DNA from: Ignelater luminosus
Lineage: Eukaryota; Arthropoda; Insecta; Coleoptera; Elateridae
DNA: 64,000 nt
Reading direction: 5' to 3'
Assembly: GCA_011009095.1 (NCBI GenBank)
Contig: VTPC01090692.1
Span: 1 to 64,000, forward strand
The position numbers and the translations under genes were made by a program. A model generated the notes under the pieces. It saw only the letters and a list, made by a program, of their open reading frames with translations, made no database searches and was not told the DNA's origin. Shown piece by piece: positions 12,801 to 25,669 of this stretch. The stretch's first letter is position 1. Each line of letters starts with the position of its first letter.

Positions 12801-14300
12801 TTAAAAAGTAAATTTAGGGCGTTGTTGGTTCTATACAATTTATTATTGCTTAATTGTATTCCATAAAATATCTACATGGAATTTATGATAATAATGATGA
12901 AGTATTTGTATTCTTTTCTGTTAAGTTAAATTGTATGTAGCGTACAGGCCGACTCATTGAAATGCATGTAGACTTAATCTGATTTTAAAATCTTAATTAG
13001 AAATAAAATTGGAAAAGAGGTGACTTAGAAAATATCCAATCTGTACTATGTAGCATCTGTTTTATATGTGACCTCTTTAGTTACATACAGATACGCGTGA
13101 CTTTGAATCCCATCCTCGTCGCTGATCGTGTGATAAACTGTCACCAACGTGTACAAAGTATCGATTTTTGATGCTTGTCACGATCTAGAATACTACCGTA
13201 GACATTCCTTGAAGTTGATCAAATGAATAGGAATTGTAGTGAATGAAAGGGAAGATGAATGATGAAGAAAACCGCGATAGAGGAAGAAGTACATGGAAGA
13301 CACACAGGCGACTCACACCAAACATTGAGATATGTTAGCAAGTAGGAAATTTTGATAAGAGGTACAAGTGCGGATTTCGATTGTGCATGGCCAGACTAGG
13401 AAGGATACAGGAAAATGGGAAACCTAGGGGAGAAGCAGATAGGCGATTTGGAACAACATGGATGAAGCGGAACAGCCGACTAGGGTACCGAATGATGGGC
13501 CGAATTTAGAAACTTTGCAAAAAGCGTCGAAAGATTGAAAGTAGTGCGCTAGTGAGTGAATCCTGTGTTGATCTCTAAGGGGCGCAAGCGCAAAGCTGAA
13601 GGAACTTTTTTAACAAGATTAATTTAGGTCGATTTAATTCCTAGGGACAGACATATAGTAGAGTTCAATTTGCACATCGACACAATTTACATCATCTTTC
13701 GTTTCAGATTGCTGAGCACAGATGATTTTATTCATTTCCGTTCTCAAGTTTTGTCATTATACCCAATCTGCCTGAAATTTATTATTATCTCCATCAATGC
13801 TGATATTGGTGCTAAGTGTTACCTTGCTTATCTTGATTTGTTTCAATTCTAAGGAAAATGCTACCACGTTAATGCAGAATCGAAGGTTAACCGACAACAC
13901 AATTACAACCACTATTCGATTACAACGCACTGCTGTGGAAGAGGACGATTCCGATTGCTCATTTTTCTTGGGTCTGAGTAATTGCAGGTTTTATCAGCGC
14001 ACAAGAGGGTTTGGAGGTTCGCTTTGTATGAGTTGTGGCCAGAGATTTCTTGGCATCCTGTTTTACGTTTTCATTTATATCATTGATTGAGCCACGGCTT
14101 TCTTTTGCTGTGTTAGCTGCTACACCTGGACTTGAGGCATTGAAACATGTACTCGTTTAAAGGGAAGGGTACTTAAGACAGCTAGAATTTTAGGAATGTT
14201 GAAGGTGGAATAAGAAGATAGAAATTAACCCACTGAAAATAGTCTACTTGGGAATTTAAACTTTGGTTCAAAATTAATAAAGAGAATCATTACGTAAGTT
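9824..14300. other. Non-coding stretch, no gene seen
   Basis: Mostly A+T-rich with only chance reading frames (longest 111 codons at 12503-12838, lysine-rich, unrecognised, and overlapped by an 81-codon frame on the other strand). A patch at about 13240-13600 is visibly richer in G and A than its surroundings and could be an old, unrecognisable transposon fragment. I found no diagnostic motif in it. Confidence 0.4.
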
Positions 14301-14305
14301 TGCAC

Positions 14306-14336
14306 TTTTTGGGGTTTTGGGGGTTTTGGGGTTTTT
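14306..14336 (+). repeat. T4G4-like G-run cluster
   Basis: Three G runs (GGGG at 14311, GGGGG at 14319, GGGG at 14328) are separated by TTTT and bounded by T runs. This is one run short of a canonical four-run quadruplex motif. It resembles ciliate-type telomere repeats only superficially; with three units it is best called a low-complexity tract. Confidence 0.7.
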
Positions 14337-15333
14337 GAATTGAACATCTTCGTATTTCCCACATGACTGAATGGTAACTGTCACGATATAAAATGGTGAA
14401 AGAAAGGTGGTTTTTAGTATGAAATAATTCGAATCTTAAGACGATCATCTAGTACACTGTACAGCGTATTTCAATATAATTGTACATTTCTAAAGTCCGA
14501 GTTCTGATCTGAACTACTAAAAATGCGTATGAATGCGAACTCGCATTGTTTATCTTGGAAGTTTATCTCAGTAGACCAGAGCGTGTTCCTACCAGGTTAA
14601 CGTGATCGAAATTAGGTTATGTGATGTGATGGAGTCACATGAAATTAGCTTCGACTACTTTACGATAAAAACGTACTTGCTAAGAAGTAACTTGACGGTG
14701 CTTTGTGAACAAAAATTGAGAAATGTTCTACCAATTCGATTTCAGCGAAATTTTGGACATCCCAAGACTATCTCTGTTATAGGATAATATAATACATGTG
14801 GAACACTTTTCTGTGCGGTTGTGGAATTTTCAAATGAAATAAAAATTTTGTTATCTCCATTATGTAAGTCGAGACGACTTGATATGGTTTCTTAAGCTTT
14901 TCTGTCTATAGAGGCAACTTCTTTGTAGATCGAAGATAACAAACTAAATCAGCTATTGTTGGAATTTACATACTGAATTGTGAAATGCCTTGGCTGATAC
15001 AAGCTATAGTAAAAATGATTACCTGGTTGAAGTAAGTCGTGCCAGCTTTCTTATTCAGCAGTCAAGTTTTATTTTGCGTTTCTCTCTTTTTGGTATCCTT
15101 TTTGTTCTTTCTGATCCGCCTGTAAATTTGGAACAAAGAGTTTCTGGTTAGATCTTGTGACAAGGAACTGGGGGCTCTTTACCTTGCATCCTAGATCTTT
15201 TTGTAGTTTTAGATTCACCTATTAGTGAAAAGCTCTGAAAGTGCGCCTCAAATCTTCATGTATAATTCATCTCTTTATCCAACTTTCAGTAGTCACTTTT
15301 AACGTCACAAGGTGGCCAAGACAGTTCCTAATC
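14337..15333. other. Non-coding stretch up to the transposon insertion site
   Basis: No gene, repeat or regulatory motif recognised. The sequence ends at the TA (15334-15335) into which the DD41D transposon inserted. Confidence 0.4.
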
Positions 15334-15335
15334 TA

Positions 15336-15366
15336 AAGGGTTTTCCAATAAGAGGTGTTATTTTGA
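15336..15366 (+). repeat. Left terminal inverted repeat of DD41D element
   Basis: 31 bases identical to the reverse complement of 16610-16640; identity stops at base 32. Flanked outside by TA at 15334-15335. It lies at the 3' end of the transposase gene. Confidence 0.95.
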
Positions 15367-15440
15367 TATTCAAAGAAAAGTGCCATTTTTTAATATAAAT
15401 GATCGGATGTTTATTTCATTATAAAGAGGAAGGTATGCCG

Positions 15441-16526
15441 TTAATAGTGGAAAATAACATCAGGCAAATGACCACCACGACCACGCTTACAGGACAATAT
15501 CCTTTTCATGAAATTTTCCATAACCAAATCGCAAAGTGGCTGCCCTATGTCCTCGATAGCCTCACGAATTCCATCTTTGAGGTCTTGAATCGACGCTGGG
15601 CTGTTGGCGTAGACCTTCTCTTTCACGTGGCCCCAAAGAAAGAAGTCGCAAGGTGTTAAATCACAAGATCTCGGTGGCCAATTGTGATCACCTCTTCGAG
15701 AGATAACACGGTCCGGAAACTTTTTCCGTAAAAGATCAATGGTTTCGTTGCTTGTGTGGCACGTAGCGCCGTCTTGTTGAAAGTAAACGTTGTCCAGATC
15801 AATACCATCCAATTCCGGCCATAAAAAATCGTTAATCATCTCTCGATAGCGCAATCCAGTCACCGTAACTGTTGCTCCAGCCTCATTTTCGAAAAAGTAA
15901 GGTCCAATGACTCCGCCGGACCATAAACCGCACCAAACAGTCACACGTTGAGGATAGAGAGACTTTTCAACAATAACTCTTGGATTTTCTGAGCCCCAGA
16001 TCCGACAATTTTGCTTGTTGACGAAGCCACCGAGGTAGAAATGGGCCTCATCACTCAAGATGATTTTTCGATGGAATTCTGGATCATTTTCATGCATTTC
16101 AACAACCCAATCAGCAAAGACACGACGTTGTTGATGATCGGCCGGCTTGAGTTCTTGTGTTAACTGGACTTTATAAGCCTTAAGACCCAAATCTTTATGC
16201 AAAATACGGTGTAATGACGTTTGTGGAATGGCTAATTCCAAAGAACGACGAGGAATGGACAAACCTGGGTTTTCTTTAACACTTTCGGCTACCACAGCAA
16301 TATTCTCGGCTGTTCTTGAGCGACGTGCACGGGTTTTATTCTTCACATCACTAACTTGTCCCAAGAGCTCGAATTTTTTCACCAATTTCTGTATTGCGGT
16401 CCGACAAGGTGCTTCACGGTGACCCAAAAATGTTCGAGTTTTACGAACCGTCTCTGCCAAATTTTCACCATTTTTATAGTGAATTTTAATAATTTCAATG
16501 CGTTGTTGAAGCGTGTATCGTTCCAT
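15441..16526 (-). CDS. DD41D Tc1/mariner-type transposase (361 aa, intact)
   Basis: This enzyme cuts and rejoins the element at its inverted repeats and inserts it at TA dinucleotides; it acts in the nucleus. Residues 1-60 form a helix-turn-helix typical of insect Tc1/mariner-like proteins, with RTFLGHREAPCRTAIQKL in its second half. A basic linker (TRARRSRT, 65-72) and a second helix-turn-helix (about 92-125) follow. The catalytic triad is D159 (ILSDEAHF), D252 (FQQDGATCH) and D294 (LTPCDFFLWG). D252 and D294 are separated by 41 residues, hence DD41D. The length fits a complete protein of the superfamily, and the ATG at 16524-16526 is about 80 bp inside the element end. There is no frameshift or in-frame stop and all catalytic residues are present. 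Superfamily assignment is very secure; the rosa/Visitor subgroup rests on spacing alone. Confidence 0.95.
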   Translation of the reverse strand: MERYTLQQRIEIIKIHYKNGENLAETVRKTRTFLGHREAPCRTAIQKLVKKFELLGQVSDVKNKTRARRSRTAENIAVVAESVKENPGLSIPRRSLELAIPQTSLHRILHKDLGLKAYKVQLTQELKPADHQQRRVFADWVVEMHENDPEFHRKIILSDEAHFYLGGFVNKQNCRIWGSENPRVIVEKSLYPQRVTVWCGLWSGGVIGPYFFENEAGATVTVTGLRYREMINDFLWPELDGIDLDNVYFQQDGATCHTSNETIDLLRKKFPDRVISRRGDHNWPPRSCDLTPCDFFLWGHVKEKVYANSPASIQDLKDGIREAIEDIGQPLCDLVMENFMKRILSCKRGRGGHLPDVIFHY

Positions 16527-16609
16527 ATTTATTAATGGCGTAGTTTCTACTTGTCAAATGTCAAAAAATGATAGCTTCAAAAGTGACATCTACCGAAATA
16601 GCGGGCTAT

Positions 16610-16640
16610 TCAAAATAACACCTCTTATTGGAAAACCCTT
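16610..16640 (-). repeat. Right terminal inverted repeat of DD41D element
   Basis: Perfect 31-bp reverse complement of 15336-15366, flanked by TA at 16641-16642. It is on the promoter side of the minus-strand transposase. Confidence 0.95.
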
Positions 16641-16642
16641 TA

Positions 16643-19600
16643 TATCACTGCCTAATGACTTATATTTTATGTCTTGAAGAACGATTGTAAATTTGATGGA
16701 CTGCCAACAATAAATTGAATTGGAAAGCAATCTAGTACATTCTTACGTAGGCCTGAAGGATTATCGCTTACGAGTTCGAAGGTATCAAGTTTGTTTTATG
16801 TTTAAAGACTAGAGAGGTTAAAGCATTAGTTTCATCTAGCAACATATTTAGAACAAAACACGATGAAAAAATTGAAGGTTACAAGACTGGCTCGGTCTCC
16901 GTATGGACCTCAATTTTTTTCTTTTTTTGTTTTTCAGACATTAAAAATCTAGAAGGGTAAAGAAACGTGTTCTTTGTCAAAAGGTAAATGGCAGTTGTTT
17001 TGAACCTGTCATTAGTTAATTTTCATTCTATTTTCGTGTGTTGCTAGATAATGAACGGAAGGTAATGACTTTTAGGTTTTTATTTTAATATCTCCATGAA
17101 AACGAAAAAATCCCACGTGCCTGACCCGCACGCGAAAGCTCTATCGGCATGGTAAACAATATGCAGATTGTTTGTTCCATTTGAGATAAGAAAGTTATTA
17201 TTTTTGCTTAAACCGGAAGTTGCTTGAAAATCACCATACAGAGATGGTATTTGCACCAAACGCAAAACCTACATTGAAAAATAACGTTTTAATTGGAATT
17301 AAGAAGATATCGATGCTGTCGGTTTAACTGTAAGTGAATTAAAGGCCTATGCGTAAAGACAAACTGATTTTTTTGTGGGAATAAAGAAATGAAAGCCTTC
17401 CAAGAAATAGTTTCAAAGTGTGATGCATTTTCTCTTTGCGCTGATGTTTGTTTGATTCAACTGATGAAATCGATGAGATTAGCTGGAATTAAAGGTCGAA
17501 CAGGAAGTGTTGTGTTTATATAAAAATAAAATACTAACAGAAAAATAACAAAAAAAAACAAAATAGAAATTTGAAATTTTGAAATATATTACCATCGTTA
17601 TGTTAACGGAAAATTCTCCATAGTTTATGACCGGAAACTAATCGCACATAAAAAATCACAACGTTTCAAGGTAACGACGAATCCTAAATACGGAAGTGCG
17701 TGTTACAATAAATTTTTTTAATGTGGTGCGTGTGCACCTGCACTATAACTATAAAACCCCTCTATTAACAAGCAGGTGCGCATGCCATCACACCACCAAG
17801 GACAGTTCTTACATAATTACTTAAAATTGTATTTAATGAGCCAGAGAAGATTGAACTTGAGCTAAAAACGTTTTCATGTTTTTATTTATATTTTGGAGAT
17901 TAGATCATTTCTAGCATTGAACATTTATTGTAGTTATAAAACTAAAGAAGAATTTTTATTAAGTGATCAGTCTTTCCTTAGATATTTCAAAAAGGATGTC
18001 GATTTGCATTCTCCAAAAGATAATTTCGAACGTGTCTTCAGGTTGTTACACTTATCAACATCCTGTTGGAAGAAAGGAAAAAAATGGTCCGTTTCCCTAC
18101 CGGATTTGTCATTTTCTTCACGCTAATTAAAAATTATAAACGTTTGAATCTATATATGTTATTAATAAACCAGAAGGCAATGGACGGTGACAAACAAATT
18201 AACTTATTTAGCGAAACATAGTAAAACGGATTGCCTCATAACAAACGTTGGCAGATAGAACTAACTGGCAGGAATCACGGTTCGGAAAGTGAAAGCGTGT
18301 TTGTCAAGGTCTGCATACGCAATCCATTTATACTGCATAATGTAGCAAGTAGCAGCACCAGCAGCAACTTCTAAGAATTTAAAATGATTTTTCGTTTGTG
18401 AAAAACCACTTTTACAATAACCCTCGAAACTTGAAGTGTGAAATGGAATTTTTATGAAATATTAAAGTTTTCCATATTTATGATGTATTGGTGGAAGGTT
18501 TTTCAGGATTCCCTCGTCCGTCAGTTTCTAATGTAATTTAGGTTAGAAGTATAAGCTTCTAAGGGAGCGCTGATTAATAAATAACAATTCGATTATTTAT
18601 AGCAAAATTAAATTCACGATTAAGGATAATTATAGTAATTCACCTATCTACAGGGATAAATGCGCCGTTATAGATAAGTTATATTCCACACAGCCTATCC
18701 CCTTGTACATTAATTATTGAAGAACAATAAACGATAATTCATTTGGACAGAATACGAACGGCCAAAGATTTATTTCTCGTGTTTCATTTACGCTCTTGCT
18801 TCGTTTCCTACGTGTAGGTATTTTAGAATTACCTTTTACATCGGATCAAGATAATAGTTTACAAGAAATAATAGCAAATTAATATGTGGGTTTTACTAAA
18901 TAGTACAGGCCCTTGATATTGCACGATAATTTGTTTATTGCAATATGATTTATTGTGCAACATTAAAATTTATGTTTTGGGGGGATTTTCTCGCACCTTT
19001 TTTTGTATAAATTTAATTACTAAAACATGATTGTTAACGTTTCACTTATACAATGCTAAAAGAGTTTTAAATAATTCCTCTCTGAGTAGCCAACTATAAT
19101 ATTTCCCATCTTAATAAATTAATTCATTCGTCTATTAATAGCCTAAGCTGTTACTTTGTTAATTATTAATAATTTTTCTTAATTAGTTACGGTTCACTTA
19201 ACGTTTCAGCCTACTAAGATAAATTATAATGATGCAAATGCTGTTTTTGTTTTTTATAATTATATATATTGTGGTGGTAACAATAACATTGAGAAAACAA
19301 ATGAAAAATATAAACGTAATTGCATAAAAGAGATAAGTTTTCTCTTTATGATTGAGTTGTTTTTATAATAGATCGTGTTGCACTTAGAACATTTTTGAAT
19401 TAAAAGTCCTAGATTCTGCTGCAACCTTCCTGATTTGTTTCATATTTTAACTTCAAGGTGTCAACATGGTATAAGTATATTGTTTGTTTTATAAATTCCA
19501 CGTGAATACTTTGAAATTTGAACAATATCACATATCAAGTCCATCGACTCGATATTATTTATTGGTTTATTAGTTTTGATTTTTTTTTCAAGTTGAATCA

Positions 19601-21090
19601 TGATAGTCTTATTAGTTTGACAAAATTTGATATGGAGTAATGTAAAGCCAACTTTTTCCCAATTCTTACAATATTCGACCCCATTCGTTCTAATTACTGA
19701 CGTTCCCCAAGCTTGTTTTTCTTTGATTTATATACACTAAACGTACTGCAAAAGAAGAAATCTTCGAACAAAGTATCTACCGATCAAAATATTTTGAATA
19801 TCCTTATTCCTAAAGTGGAACATTTTGCTTATGGGCAGAGTTATTAGACCTCTATTATTAGATGGTGGATGTGACTTATCACTGTAGATTTATTGCCCAG
19901 AACACAAATGTCTACTTTGGTATGACACTTTTTTGCCCGTAGTCTCTTGTTATTAAAAGAAAGTTAGAGAGCGTCTATGAGACTTTTCTGAATTTGGTTT
20001 GATGTTAATTTTTTATCACCCTTCTTTTAGCTTCTTTCTTAGTTAGTTCATTTTCTATTTGGAACTTTGTTTTCTCATGGACTGCATGAATTTTCAGATC
20101 ACATCCGTTTTTTTGCGGAACATACAAGTTTTTCTATTCTAACCGAGTTTTCTTCCAATCCTTTTCATCTCCCTGTATTTTCAACAGAAATGACCTTCGA
20201 TTGTCAAATTTGTTACCGATTCTTATCTTTCTAGAGCCAAAAGTCAGAAAGAAAGTTTTCTCTTAATTTATGATCTTTTTCTTGTGGGACGAAAGTTTTG
20301 GATTGTAGTGCCCTTGGACCACCTGATTTTTTGCGTCTCATTCAAATTTAGCCGAAACCGGACATTTTTATCATGCAACTCATTTTTGCAGCTACAGCTT
20401 TTCCTCTATCAAAAATAACGGAATCTTTCGCCTGCTTGATTGTGTTACTAATTTGGACACCATCCATTTTTGGTTCACTTCTGCTATTATTTTACATACC
20501 CCAAACTTGAAATACATGCAGTCTTACAAAGTACGAATAGTATAACAAATCAAGACTGTAGTCCAGGGGGTGTTTTGGGTGTTTAAACACTATCGAAATC
20601 TTAGTTAAAGCAGAAACCAGCGATCGCGAAAATGTCATAGATGTCGAAACTCATAAATCATGGTTTAGGAACCTGATACCGATACTATTTCAACATTGTT
20701 CATCAAAGATATTCATGATCTTATTATTGGTAATTCGTAGTATAGGTGGAACGATATTATTAGTTGTATGGAAAATGTTAATGTCATTTCGAAAAGATTG
20801 AGTTGGTAAAATGATGCAAGTTGTACAACCAGCCGTTATTTTCCAGACTTTACTAAAACTGTTATTCTTCTTTCGAATGCCCTGAAACTAAAAAAAGGAT
20901 AGATAACTGTCTTTCCATTCTCACAAAATACAAACATTCATTGGACTTTACCTGTTATTTTTTTTTGTAGGCCAACAGTTGCACCAGAGTTTTTCTTATC
21001 TTAAGACATTCTTCAGGATACGATTATTCAAATAAGAGGTTTTTTAATTTCAAGATATAAATAATCAAATAATTAAATTACACTAAAAGA
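16643..21090. other. Non-coding A+T-rich stretch, no gene seen
   Basis: No supported gene. Around 18540-18760 and 19090-19210 the sequence is dense in TAAT/ATTA-type cores, the kind of sites homeodomain proteins bind, and lacks repeats. This is compatible with an intronic enhancer, but such cores are also expected by chance at this base composition. Confidence 0.35.
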
Positions 21091-21092
21091 TA

Positions 21093-22017
21093 CAGTGTGT
21101 CCACATTTCGATGCACACTATTGGGATCTCGGAAACTGTAAGAGATATGAAGTCGGTTAAATTAGAAGAAATTTGGCTATTTTCGAGATCAATTCACTTA
21201 TGCTTTTGTTTTTCAAAAAAGTTCACGGCTTACTAGATATTTGTTAAAAACGAAATTATCTTATTTTTTTAAAGTGAAATATGAAGTGAAAATCATTTTT
21301 TATTATAGTGTGCCATGACATCTAACACACAAAGTCGTGGATTTTTATCAAATAAATTCATTTGTTATGCAAATATTGCTAAAACAAAATAAATACGCTT
21401 TAAGGTGTTTTACGGGAGATTAGCTGCTTATTTGACGCTATTTGTTAATACTTAGTAAGTTATCTTAAAGGCGTATTTTTGTTTTAGCAATTGTTACATA
21501 ACAAATGTAATTTATCTGCCAAAAATCAATGATTTTCATATGTTTGATGTCATGGCACACTGCGTGGGAAATGTTTTTCACTTCATAACTCCGTAAAACA
21601 AAAGAATAGCTATGTCAAACCATGTATCACTGAAGAGCATTTAAGGCGTGCTATTCAGTAATATGAAAATCAAATAGGCGTTCCATTAGAAAAAATTTGG
21701 ATTTACGTTCCACCGCCGAAGTAAAACAAAAGACAACTGCGAAAATAATTTTTTTGTATTTCGGAGTAAATTCTCTAAAACATCCTCTTTGCCGTTCTTG
21801 TCTATCTTTGCTCGTTCCTGAGATATTTATTTCACTTAAAAAAAATAAGATAATTTCGTTTTTAGCAAATATCTAGTAAGCCGTGAACTTTTTTGAAAAA
21901 TCTGAAGCATAAGTAAATTGATCTCCAAAATAGCCAAATTTCTTCTAATTTAACCGACTTCGTATCTCTTACAATTTCCGAGATCCCAATAGTGAGCATC
22001 GAAATGTGGACACACTG
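21093..22017. mobile_element. Foldback element, TA-flanked, 925 bp, asymmetric arms
   Basis: The ends CAGTGTGTCCACATTTCGAT are inverted copies flanked by TA (21091-21092 and 22018-22019). The outer arms (about 190 bp each) are well over 90 percent alike. Further in, a second inverted pair (about 21305-21415 against 21440-21562, starting AGTGTGCCATGACATC) continues the hairpin. The right arm carries about 230 extra bases (about 21600-21835) with no counterpart on the left, so one arm gained or lost a segment. No transposase motif was recognised inside. Its terminal 100 bp resemble the decayed copies at 225-323 and 26257-26341 and share subterminal blocks with the element at 8886-9821. Confidence 0.85.
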
Positions 22018-22019
22018 TA

Positions 22020-22880
22020 TAGCCCTGTCAGGAGATTGATGGAGGATGAATCTCAAGCTAAGGCCACCAAAGTGATTCTTTATAGACCGCAGTTCAATCC
22101 CTTTCCAGTCACACTTCTCTCCTTCAAGATTATTAAAAAAAGAGAAGCGCTGTATCGCGGCATGGCGAGATCACAGATCGGAGTCCTGGCCGGAGCGAAT
22201 GCATGGAGAGCCTAGAGGTGGCTTTGTCTCGAAGAGATTGGCTACGACACCTTTAGTGGTTTTGGTCATCTTTTCCGTGTTGTGCGTATTAGTTACTGAA
22301 ACCCAATGCTCTGTAACACAATCTGTTAATCTAATTCTAATTGTTACTACTCAACCAGGTTAGCAAACTGGCCTTGCACATTACTTTTCCTCGGGGCCGA
22401 CGCTAAGGTATTTGTTTTCTATGACAGAATTGTTTTGTGGTGCGTCGTGAGTTTAATGTCGGTTTCAGTTATCTTATTCGCTACAGTGCACTGCCTGGTC
22501 ACCGCTGCGCTTCCTTACGTCAGCGCTGCTTTTCCGTGTACTTGGTCCCATACTTGACTCCGTGGGTATTACATTTGAATTTGCATACGAAGACTGGAAT
22601 TCCTACTCAAACCAGTTTACCAGCATTTGATCTAATATTACTAGTAAATGCAGAAGCTCATCTGAAAAGATTTGAATGGAGGAAGTGCTTTATGTTGGAC
22701 CGAAACCTTTTTCATGATACTAAAAAGCGTTAGCTTTACGAACTCAATCGTCTTCCTGGCGGTACGTGCGCTGGATTGGGTAGAGCTTCTGTGGTTTCTC
22801 GTTGTTCCTTTATCTTTAAGGATGCGCCTTTGTCTTTTATTAAATTTGTTTACAAACTTTTATTGTTTGATTCTTTTGTT
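22020..22880. other. GC-richer patch of unknown origin
   Basis: Visibly richer in G and C than its surroundings, with open but unrecognised frames on the plus strand (22006-22215, 22437-22733, 22672-22887). One could imagine a decayed retrotransposon, but I find no reverse transcriptase, endonuclease or gag motif. Left unassigned. Confidence 0.3.
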
Positions 22881-22954
22881 TATTTGACTTCTTTTGATGG
22901 GATGTACATTGAAATAAAACAAAAGTATTTACTTTAAAAGCGAAGGCTCAGGTC

Positions 22955-22975
22955 GAGAGAGAGAAAGAGAGAGGG
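22955..22975 (+). repeat. GA-rich simple repeat
   Basis: A short purine tract of mostly GA dinucleotides. GAGA tracts can recruit GAGA-factor-like proteins in insects, but nothing else here supports a promoter. Confidence 0.7.
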
Positions 22976-22980
22976 ATGGA

Positions 22981-25669
22981 GGTAGAGTTATGCAACGCTG
23001 GGGAATCTTTAGGATCCTTGAGTAAACTGACCGAGCTCACTGAGATTCTGCTTCTGGATGCTGCTGGCTGGCTGAGTTGAACTGTGATCATTGAGCTGCG
23101 TGATGTTGATATTTTTGGTGTTGTTACGTTTGCATGCGCTCTCGCTTTCTACTTTTACCAGTTCTACCAACTAACTGTTCAAAATCAATGAATCTCTTTT
23201 TGAGCAAGCTTTCGTTTCAGACATGAAACATATCTCAAATGAAGACTTAATTAGAAATTGAGGAGAGGGTGGTTTTTTATCTGTCAGGTATTACTATGAC
23301 AACGTAAAAGACGTTTTGTATCAGCCATGATCAGAAATAAGTAAAAATTGATGAGAGTAACTTCGTGGAACATTTGAAAGGACCTTACGATTATCATGCC
23401 ACGTGAATTAAGATTTTCCAAATCAATTCGTTTCTGATGGAACAAGATACAGAATGCAACTACAAAAGGAAAACAAAAATCGACATGTTATCTTAAAAGA
23501 AAGGAAACACCACTTTCTCGTATGTGATGAAATGAATCTTTATAAGGATCAGTTCTGGAGTTATTTCTTAGACAACGACTTCTTGATATTAATCTAAAGT
23601 TGTGCACCATCAATTGATTTTTAGTTTTTAGCTATAACTTATTTATTAGAAGTTACAATATAAGCGAATACATTATTTCTTATCGTTTCCCATGTTTGTT
23701 TGCACAAGATAATAAAGTTGTCGTTACTTACTTATTATTCAATCGTACTTTATATTTTTGTTTGGTTGGTTACGCACTTTATTTTATAATCGCAAGCAAT
23801 ATAACGTCGTGTTTCTCCAATTACTTATGTATGGTTTTTATTAATTAAATCTCGCCTAGTTCAAAGGCCCAGTTAACGAAAGAATAATGTTTGACAAACA
23901 TTTTCTTTGATTTAAAGAAAAAAAGCAAAGCAAAGCCAAAAAAACGTATCAAAGAGAGAGAATATAAAAAAGAAAGTAAATGGGAATTAAAAGTTAGAAC
24001 CGTCAGGGTTCCAAGTTCTTTTATATATATTATTATTAAGCAACAAAAGTGGACGTAAAAATAATCATTTAGTAGTTGTTAAATTTGTTCGTTCAATTTT
24101 TGTTTTACGGAGAAACGTTTCATTGCTGAAAGAGCGTTTTATCACGGGAATAGCATTACATAATCGTAAAAGTGATTTTATTTGATCGCTCTGTGTCATT
24201 TAGGTTATGCGATTGCTGTTTTTATTGACGGTGAATGAATAATATAAAATCGATATAACAGATGTGCTTACGCCTATTCAACATCAATGTTGCTCATTTA
24301 GAATTGCATTATGTTATTTTATGCAAATGTCTAGATCTTTAGTATCCTAGCAGTTGCTTTCCTTTCATTTTAAAACAACCTCAAATGGAATTTATAATAA
24401 AAAGAGAGCAAGCGAACAAACACAGCAAGAAGCCCCTTTTATATGCTTTACCACAATAACTCGATTTATTTCTTGAATTTAAAGAAATCATATCGTGTAT
24501 TCTAGTTTGCTCTCTTAGTGATGTGTAAATCGAAGCTCCGCTGTAAAAGGAATTCATGATAATTACGACTCCTGCTGAGAAGTCGAGCTTTTGATTTTCT
24601 ATGTCTGCTTTCATACGGTTCGTAAAAGCTTCTTGACTAGCATGAAAAAAAATCTGTAACAATTTGAGCTGTTATAATTAGTTTGTTTCTTTTGTATGTG
24701 CACGCTACCTTCACGCACGAACTCTTCAATTTACAACAATGAAGGTGATGGTGCTTGTTAACTTGATATTTTTTATTTGGTAGCATTGTTGTATTCAATT
24801 TTTTTACAGTAGCCAGAAGAGACGAAGAGGTGTTATGCAAAAACAACATCGTTTAATTTAATTAAATTTAAATCTTTGAGAGAAAAAAAGTGAATTTCAT
24901 GCTTCTTCATTATTTATTTTTTTTCTCATTAATATTTGTTCACTGAAGTGTTCTTAAGAATATCCAAAGAAACAATTTGCTTTGATTATTATGTTATCTT
25001 GATTTAAAATTTTTTGGTTCTAGTCCTTTGTAATTGAATTCTGGTTTCTCTTTTCTATAGGTTGTTTTGCAGGATTGTTTGGTTGGGGTTGCCTTGATCT
25101 ATCCCGCTTTTGATATATTCTCCACCTATCTAATTTAACGATCTTCTTTGATCCTAATACTCCATATGTTTGCGAAAATACCTGATGTTGATGTTTGCGT
25201 TTCTAGGCCTCTTAAACCATGAAAATGTGTAATTAGGTTAGATTATTTTCAGTGGTACTAGAGTATTAATGAGTCGAAATAGGCACATCAACAAAACCGA
25301 TATCAACAAGGTACACTCAGTAACAGAAATTATGGAAAAAAGTTTGGGATGGATTAGCGAATTTGAAAAAAAAAAGACAAAAAACAAAAGAAACGTAATG
25401 CCATGGGAGTTTCTCACGATCGGTTGTAGTTATGCTGATAGCAGTGATTGAAGTTGATGACTAGCGTTCTCCAAATGAAAATGTGGGATAAAAAGAGCCT
25501 GTGAAGGATGGCATACTCTACCCATAGGGATAGTTTATCTAGTGATTTGTAGGGTATTTTCTAATTTATGTTATGTTATCTTGGCGATCTGAAAAATTAA
25601 TCACGTGGACGTGATACCGATTTGCCTATTCACAGATAGATTCCTCGTGTGAGCACTTGTGAAGTGAAT
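22981..25669. other. Non-coding A+T-rich stretch, no gene seen
   Basis: Only short frames of 60 to 93 codons on either strand, none recognisable. No transposon ends, no RNA gene. Confidence 0.4.

Larger units (their letters stand above)
15336..16640 (-). mobile_element. Complete DD41D Tc1/mariner-type transposon, 1,305 bp
   Basis: The element is bounded by perfect 31-bp terminal inverted repeats beginning AAGGGTTTTCCAATAAGAGG (15336-15366 and 16610-16640) and flanked by TA on both sides (15334-15335 and 16641-16642). It contains a single uninterrupted transposase frame on the minus strand, with about 80 bp of leader and about 75 bp of trailer inside the repeats. Identical ends, intact target duplication and an intact gene all indicate a recent insertion, possibly still mobile. 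The spacing between the last two catalytic aspartates is 41 residues, as reported for the rosa/Visitor (DD41D) group. No other copy or MITE of this family was seen in the window. Confidence 0.95.
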
